Shown: piece after piece, positions 59,303 to 64,000 of the stretch | Position numbering within the stretch: position 1 is the first letter of the stretch | How the letters are laid out: the number at the start of each line of letters is the position of its first letter | From: Pseudomonadota bacterium | GTDB lineage: Bacteria; Desulfobacterota; Binatia; UBA1149 | Direction of reading: 5' to 3' | Assembly: GCA_014382245.1 (NCBI GenBank) | Contig: JACNKC010000068.1 | Coordinates: 7,506-71,505 of the forward strand | DNA length: 64,000 nucleotides | The notes under the pieces: model-generated | What the model saw: the letters and a program-made list of their open reading frames with translations, nothing else | Told to the model about the DNA's origin: nothing | The model's database searches: none | Program-made: the position numbers and the translations under genes

Positions 59303-61233
59303 AACGGCGACCCACAGTTGCCGGTCTATTGGCCCGGGCCGCGTTGCTGGTGGCGTCCTGTACACTGGCCCTGCCGCTGACCGCGACAACCGCCGGCGCC
59401 TCCCCGGTGGTAACCGGTGTAAAATCGTCTACCAGTGCGACTCGAACCCGGGTGGTATTAGACCTTAACGGCCCGGTTTCCTTTAAATGGGGGCAACTGC
59501 GCGCCGACCCCTCGCTGGGCCGACCCTCGAGGGTCTGGGTAGACCTGTACGGGATAACAAACGGCGGTGGCATCGAGACTGCCTTGGTATCCAACGACAC
59601 CCGCGTGCTCAGGATGAGGGCTTCGCAGAATCGACCCGACAAGGCTCGAATTGTTTTTGATCTCAGGGCCCCCGTGCGCCCGACTATTTTTACCCTGCCT
59701 CCCGACGGCGACAGGCCCGACCGATTGGTGGTAGACCTGCTCGACGGCGCGGTGGTGATACGGGAAAAAGCTGTCCCCTCGCCGCCCCCCACGGAAACAA
59801 CCATCGTCGAGGACCCCGCTACCGCCCGGCAGGTGCGACAGCGTGCGGCGGTCATTGCAGACATGGAGGCCGTGCTCGAGCAGGCCTCCACGAGCGCGAC
59901 ACCCGGCGCTTTCGGCAAACAGCTGCCCACAGCCAGCAGCATCGAGGCCGCCCCCTCCCGGGCCACCCCGGCGCCAACACCCGCGACAAAAAAGAAAATT
60001 TCCCCCATCGACCTGGACTTCAGCACCCTCGGCTACTTGCAGGACTCGGTGGCCCCCAGCCTCGATGACCCCGACGAGCTCTTGTTCCACCGGCAAACGC
60101 TGCACATGGAACTCGAAGGTTACACCGGCGGCGGCCACATGCTGCGGCTGGCGGCTGACGTCTACCGTGACGACGCCTCCTTCCAGGACGACTCGACGGT
60201 AAAATCGCGCCTGCGCGAGGCTTACCTCAGGCTGCGCTTTGACAAGGTAGACCTTCGCCTGGGTCGCCAGCAGATCGCCTGGGGAGAAGCCGACGGTGCG
60301 ATAGTGTCGGACCAGGTTTCGCCCTTTGACCTGACCAACTTCATCGTCCCCGAGTTCGACGAGATAAGGCTGGGCGTGGATGGAGTGACCCTGGACTACT
60401 ACTTCGATGATGGCAGCGACCTGCAGCTGCTGTGGCTCGGGCGTTTCACCAGCCCTGACTTCCCCGACCTTGCCTCGCCCTGGTCCTTCGTGGACCCCGG
60501 CGCGCTGGGAGGGCTGACGCTGTTACCGGCCGAGAAGCCGGCCGCGAGCTTCGCGAACTCTGAGTTCGGCCTGCGCTACAGCCGTCACCCACTGGCGGCC
60601 GACTGGTCGATCGGCTACCTCAGGAGCTGGGACGACCGCCCTTCGCTGGCAATCGACCCTCTATCGGGCACTGCTACCCCGCGCCACGAACAGTTTGACC
60701 TGCTGACCTTCAACGTGGTGCACCCGAGAGGAAATCTCCTCTACCGGCTGGACGCGGCCTTCGAAAATAACAGGATGTTATCGGTCTCACCGCTGGCAGC
60801 ACCCGAAACAGCCTCCCTGGGTTTCCGCACCCGCCAGGACGTGGCCCGCGTGCTGTTGGCGCTCGACACCAAGCCTGACTTCGAGTGGTGGGAACAGGCC
60901 GATGCGAGCCTGCAGCTGGTGCATGAACAGGTCATCGACCCTCACTCCGCGCTGCTCGGCCCGCGAGAAACCGACCACGTGGGACTGCGCCTTTCGGGAG
61001 CCTGGATGGCCGAAACGATCAAGCCATGGCTGTTCACGATGGTCAATGTCAGGGGCAACGACGCCTGGCTGCAGGCCAAGGTTGATTACCAACCCTTGGA
61101 CAACTGGAAGTTCTCGGCCGAGTACGACGCGTTCTTCGGCCATGCCTACAACCCGATGGCACGCACTGGTGGAACCTTCGGCCGCTTTGATCGCAACGAC
61201 ATGCTGCTGTTCACCGTGCGGCGCAGTTTCTGA
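59299..61233 (+). CDS. AMIN domain fused to DUF1302-like outer-membrane beta-barrel
   Basis: A 644-residue envelope protein, GTG start at 59299 with a leader ending AGASP. Residues ~35-155 fit an AMIN domain (VVTGVKSS...RTRVVLDLNGPVSF, DLYGITNGGGIETA, RIVFDLRAPVRPTIF, DRLVVDLLDG), which binds peptidoglycan in other proteins. A Ser/Ala/Pro-rich linker follows (about 155-235). The rest (LDFSTLGYLQDSVAPSLDDPDELLFHRQTLHMELEG, LRLRFDKVDLRLGRQQIAWGEADGAIVSDQVSPFDLTNF) is a DUF1302-like 16-stranded barrel ending in the C-terminal Phe typical of outer-membrane proteins. It overlaps the LolA-like gene by 4 bases and precedes two MMPL genes: a natural outer-membrane exit for that system. Confidence 0.82.
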   Translation: MKRRPTVAGLLARAALLVASCTLALPLTATTAGASPVVTGVKSSTSATRTRVVLDLNGPVSFKWGQLRADPSLGRPSRVWVDLYGITNGGGIETALVSNDTRVLRMRASQNRPDKARIVFDLRAPVRPTIFTLPPDGDRPDRLVVDLLDGAVVIREKAVPSPPPTETTIVEDPATARQVRQRAAVIADMEAVLEQASTSATPGAFGKQLPTASSIEAAPSRATPAPTPATKKKISPIDLDFSTLGYLQDSVAPSLDDPDELLFHRQTLHMELEGYTGGGHMLRLAADVYRDDASFQDDSTVKSRLREAYLRLRFDKVDLRLGRQQIAWGEADGAIVSDQVSPFDLTNFIVPEFDEIRLGVDGVTLDYYFDDGSDLQLLWLGRFTSPDFPDLASPWSFVDPGALGGLTLLPAEKPAASFANSEFGLRYSRHPLAADWSIGYLRSWDDRPSLAIDPLSGTATPRHEQFDLLTFNVVHPRGNLLYRLDAAFENNRMLSVSPLAAPETASLGFRTRQDVARVLLALDTKPDFEWWEQADASLQLVHEQVIDPHSALLGPRETDHVGLRLSGAWMAETIKPWLFTMVNVRGNDAWLQAKVDYQPLDNWKFSAEYDAFFGHAYNPMARTGGTFGRFDRNDMLLFTVRRSF

Positions 61234-61263
61234 GAAACCGTTTTCCGGTAGAGGAAAAAACTA

Positions 61264-63615
61264 CTGTATCACCGCTTAACAAACCTCGTCGTCTCGCACC
61301 CCCTGCCAATCCTGCTGGCCACCTTGCTGCTGACCGGCTGGTTCGCCTGGCAGTTGCCATCGATCAGAACCGACAGCGACGCGCGTTCCTACCTGGGCAA
61401 GGACGACCCGGTCGGCCAAGCGCTTGACCGCATGGAAGATATCTTCGGCGAGCAGGACCTGTTCATGATCCTGGTCCTTCGCCGTGACCACCGCGACGGC
61501 ATCTACAATCCATCCACGCTGGCTCTCATCCGCGAAATCGGCGAGTGGCTCGAGCAGCAGGACGAGTTCGAAACCTCCTTGCCCTCGGACCTCAGGTCGC
61601 TGGCCACCGTAAACAACATCGTCGGCAGTGACAGCGGTTTGCTCGTGCTCCCCTTCATGGACGAGATCCCCGCCAACCGGGACCAGTCGCTGGCACTTCG
61701 CCGGGTGCTCGACGCCGACCCGGTTTACAGCGGGTCGTTGGTATCTGCCGATGGCAAGGGTGCCACCATAATGGTCAGGCGGTCGGCGGCAGGAAGCCTT
61801 AACCGACAGGGCGCCTCCAGGAAACTGGAAGCCTACGTCAACAAGTTGTCTTCCGACGGCCGCCCCGAGACCTTCCACCTCGCGGGGCGACCAATCATTG
61901 AAGGCATCTTCGATGAAAACATGCGCAGCGACACGCGCAACATGCTGCCCGCGGTGGTAGGCCTGGTCGGCATAATGCTGTGGCTGACATTTCGCAGCGT
62001 ACGCGGGGTGCTGCTGCCGTTTGCAGTCATACTGGGAACCGAGCTGTGGACCATGGGCGCGCTGGCGGCATTAGACCACCCCATCTACCCGATCACGACC
62101 ATCCTGCCGGTGATCCTGGTGCCCATAGCGGTGGCCGATTCCATCCATCTTCTCAGCCGCTACTACGATGCCCAGGTCGAGAACCCGTCGCTCGACCGAG
62201 AGGCCGTCGTCCGCCTGACCATGCAGGAAATGGCTTCCCCTGTACTGCTGACATCGATCACCACGGCGGTTGGCTTCAGCGCCATGTCGGTCTCGAGGCT
62301 GGTACCCGTTTTTGAGTTCGGCCTGGCAGCGGCCAGCGGAATAATGGTAGCGCTGTTGCTCACGCTGGTACTGATGCCTGCAGTGCTGATGCTGTTGCCA
62401 CTGCAGCCCGGCCGTGGCCGCTCGCGAAACAGCTTGCTCGACCGCAGGTCGTGGCTGGTGCGGCAGCTCACCGGGTCGGCCGTGCTCGTGAACCGCAACC
62501 CCTGGGTCACGCTTGCGCTGTTCGCCCTGTTGTCGAGCGTGGGCGTGTTCGGCATCCGACTGGTCACGGCCGACAGCTCCATGGTCAGCCAGTTTCCACC
62601 CGGCCACAGGGTAAGAGCCGCCAGCGATGTAGCCGACCTCTACTTTGCCGGTGGAACAACCACCGACATACTGATCGATAGCGGTAGCGAAGGGGGAATG
62701 AAGGACCCTGCCCTGCTCAAGGCCATGGCCTCGGTACAGGATGGGCTCGAGGAAATGGAGCTGGTGGGAGACAGCTTTTCGCTGGCCGACCTCGTGGCGC
62801 GAATGCACGCCGTCATGAACGGCCTGCCCAACGGTAGCCGGGAGATGCCGGCAGACAGCGAGCTCGTGGCCCAGTACCTTCTCTTGTACTCGATGTCGGG
62901 CAGCCCCGGAGACACCGAAGCCCGGGTAGCCTACGACTACCGCTACGCCCGCCTGCGAACCTTCCTGCGCGACCCGGGCACTACGGCGGCCCGGCAGGTG
63001 CTCGAGCGCAGCAACGAGCTGGTGTCGCTTCACTTTGCTGACCTGCCCGACGCCAGCGCCGTGGCGGCCGGTGGAGCACAGTTTACCACCACGCTGGAAG
63101 AAGCCATTATCTCGGGCCAGTTCATGACCGCATCTATCTGCCTGCCGGTGCTGGTCGCGATCGGTTTCCTCGTGTTCAGGAGCCTTGTGATGGCGCTGCT
63201 GCTGGTGGCACCGGTGGCCTTCGCCGTCCTGCTCACCTACGGCGCGCTCGGCATTGCCGGCATCCCCACCGACTTCGGCATTGCCGTGCTGAGCGGGATC
63301 ACACTGGGGATCGGCGTCGATTTCTCGGTGCACTACCTGCATCGCTACCGCGAGTTGCGAAACCGCGGCATGGAGCACGAAGGCGCCAGCGTTCTCACCG
63401 CCGCCACGGCCGGTCGCGCGCTGTTTTTCAACGCGGTGGTGCTGGTCGGAGGCTTCCTCGTCCTGCTGGGAGCTCGCTTCTACCCGCAGGTAAAACTCGG
63501 CTTGTTGGTGACGACGACCATGGTGATCTGCTACGTCTACACCCTTTATCTCTTCCCGGCAGCGCTGGGGCTTTTTGCGGCCGAGCGATCGCAAGCCGGG
63601 AAAGAAAGCGTATGA
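61264..63615 (+). CDS. RND-superfamily exporter (MMPL type), CTG start proposed
   Basis: A 783-residue transporter if started at CTG 61264. The first usual start codon, TTG 61324, would cut into the first membrane helix; alignment with the sibling gene downstream (MKRAWQRYVDAVIRRPLVALL and YIDSDAR vs LYHRLTNLVVSHPLPILL and RTDSDAR) places the true N-terminus near 61264. AGAGGA (61250-61255) lies eight bases before that CTG, and a stop at 61249 prevents a longer start. Proton-relay segments: VPIAVADSIHLLSRYYDA and TLGIGVDFSVHYLHRYREL. It has two periplasmic loops and about 12 helices. It follows the barrel gene by 30 bases and overlaps the next exporter by 4 bases. Confidence 0.85.
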   Translation: MYHRLTNLVVSHPLPILLATLLLTGWFAWQLPSIRTDSDARSYLGKDDPVGQALDRMEDIFGEQDLFMILVLRRDHRDGIYNPSTLALIREIGEWLEQQDEFETSLPSDLRSLATVNNIVGSDSGLLVLPFMDEIPANRDQSLALRRVLDADPVYSGSLVSADGKGATIMVRRSAAGSLNRQGASRKLEAYVNKLSSDGRPETFHLAGRPIIEGIFDENMRSDTRNMLPAVVGLVGIMLWLTFRSVRGVLLPFAVILGTELWTMGALAALDHPIYPITTILPVILVPIAVADSIHLLSRYYDAQVENPSLDREAVVRLTMQEMASPVLLTSITTAVGFSAMSVSRLVPVFEFGLAAASGIMVALLLTLVLMPAVLMLLPLQPGRGRSRNSLLDRRSWLVRQLTGSAVLVNRNPWVTLALFALLSSVGVFGIRLVTADSSMVSQFPPGHRVRAASDVADLYFAGGTTTDILIDSGSEGGMKDPALLKAMASVQDGLEEMELVGDSFSLADLVARMHAVMNGLPNGSREMPADSELVAQYLLLYSMSGSPGDTEARVAYDYRYARLRTFLRDPGTTAARQVLERSNELVSLHFADLPDASAVAAGGAQFTTTLEEAIISGQFMTASICLPVLVAIGFLVFRSLVMALLLVAPVAFAVLLTYGALGIAGIPTDFGIAVLSGITLGIGVDFSVHYLHRYRELRNRGMEHEGASVLTAATAGRALFFNAVVLVGGFLVLLGARFYPQVKLGLLVTTTMVICYVYTLYLFPAALGLFAAERSQAGKESV

Positions 63616-64000
63616 AACGAGCCTGGCAACGCTACGTCGACGCGGTTATCCGCAGACCGCTGGTGGCACTGCTTGTCGCGCTTGCCGCCACGGCCTTCAT
63701 GGCCGCCGGCCTGCCGCGCGTATACATCGACAGCGACGCGAGGCAGTTTCTCCCCGACGAGGACATAGCCCGCGACAACCTGGCTTACATCGAAGAAGTT
63801 TTCGGCGATGTCAGCCTGCACATGATAGCCGTGCTCAGGCCCGACCACCCCGACGGCGCCTTCAACCCCGAGACGCTGGCGCTTGTGAGCCAAATTACCA
63901 GCTGGCTGCAGGAACAGCCCGAATTTGAAACGGCCGTCAACTCGGACCTGAGATCGCTGTCCACTGTAAACGACGTGCGCGGTACCACCGAGGGCATGGA
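63612..64000 (+). CDS. RND-superfamily exporter (MMPL type), partial at right edge
   Basis: The first ~129 residues of a third exporter: one membrane helix (VIRRPLVALLVALAATAFMAA) and the start of the periplasmic loop (YIDSDARQFLPDEDIARDNL, FETAVNSDLRSLSTVNDV). The segment DSDAR and E-x-x-L-x-SDLRSL are shared with the gene immediately upstream, so the pair arose by duplication and the two probably work together or as alternative subunits. ATG 63612 overlaps the upstream stop by 4 bases (ATGA). The remainder lies outside the window. Confidence 0.88.
   Translation, partial: MKRAWQRYVDAVIRRPLVALLVALAATAFMAAGLPRVYIDSDARQFLPDEDIARDNLAYIEEVFGDVSLHMIAVLRPDHPDGAFNPETLALVSQITSWLQEQPEFETAVNSDLRSLSTVNDVRGTTEGM

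Noticed and set aside
1-64000. tRNA, rRNA and CRISPR arrays
   Set aside because: No cloverleaf-like or conserved rRNA segments and no evenly spaced short repeats with unique spacers were seen on reading both strands; absence is by eye, not by a dedicated search.

Overview
The window is GC-rich, gene-dense bacterial DNA with many GTG/TTG starts and 1-11 nt gene overlaps. No rRNA, tRNA or CRISPR array was seen. The gene content suggests an uncultured Gram-negative lineage of the old 'deltaproteobacterial' type (Myxococcota, Desulfobacterota or Binatota-like). The clues are a complete classical menaquinone pathway, many acyl-CoA enzymes, RND/MMPL exporters, outer-membrane barrels, DUF5916 and DUF3604 proteins, Baeyer-Villiger and P450 oxygenases, and a Cys-rich DUF4215-type secreted protein. 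This assignment is inference; there is no marker gene for taxonomy.

Layout. 1-1715: a partial permuted-papain-like protein and a secreted propeller-like protein, in DNA that looks less GC-rich than the rest. 1.8-13.9 kb: carotenoid oxygenase, thiol peroxidase, an MFS/unknown pair, a MenB/BadI-like hydratase, a bufABC-type copper RiPP (bufferin) cluster with a YceI gene upstream, efp with an SDR, and an RND exporter. 14-23 kb: acyl-CoA metabolism (two crotonases, an SDR, an HMG-CoA-synthase-like/DUF35 fusion, an SCPx-type thiolase and a single-chain biotin acyl-CoA carboxylase), with relics of an acyl-CoA dehydrogenase-like and a thiolase gene between them. 23.0-33.0 kb: a MerR regulator followed without a break by menG-F-D-H-B-A-C-E, a full chorismate-to-menaquinone operon except for a dedicated thioesterase.

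33-46 kb: a DUF5916 barrel, a small membrane protein with a DUF3604 protein, two Baeyer-Villiger monooxygenases flanking sodC, two divergent acyl-CoA dehydrogenases, a crotonase and an F420-type LLM oxidoreductase. 46.5-50.7 kb: an IS3-family remnant abutting a gene that has lost its 5' end, the intact paralogue of that gene with four 159-bp tandem repeats, and a secreted orphan behind a near-consensus promoter with a perfect palindrome. 50.7-55.2 kb: nitronate-monooxygenase-like enzyme, an internally deleted RidA-like gene, a P450, and a HACL2/ILVBL-like thiamine-diphosphate enzyme. 55.2-64 kb: an envelope-transport locus with a divergent MMPL exporter, a TetR regulator, a LolA-like carrier, an AMIN-barrel fusion and two tandem MMPL exporters, the last cut by the window edge.

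The most interesting items are the putative lipid-export locus at the right end, the bufferin cluster, the MerR-led men operon with its leaderless-looking promoter and paired operator, and the Cys-rich protein family with the IS-truncated paralogue.
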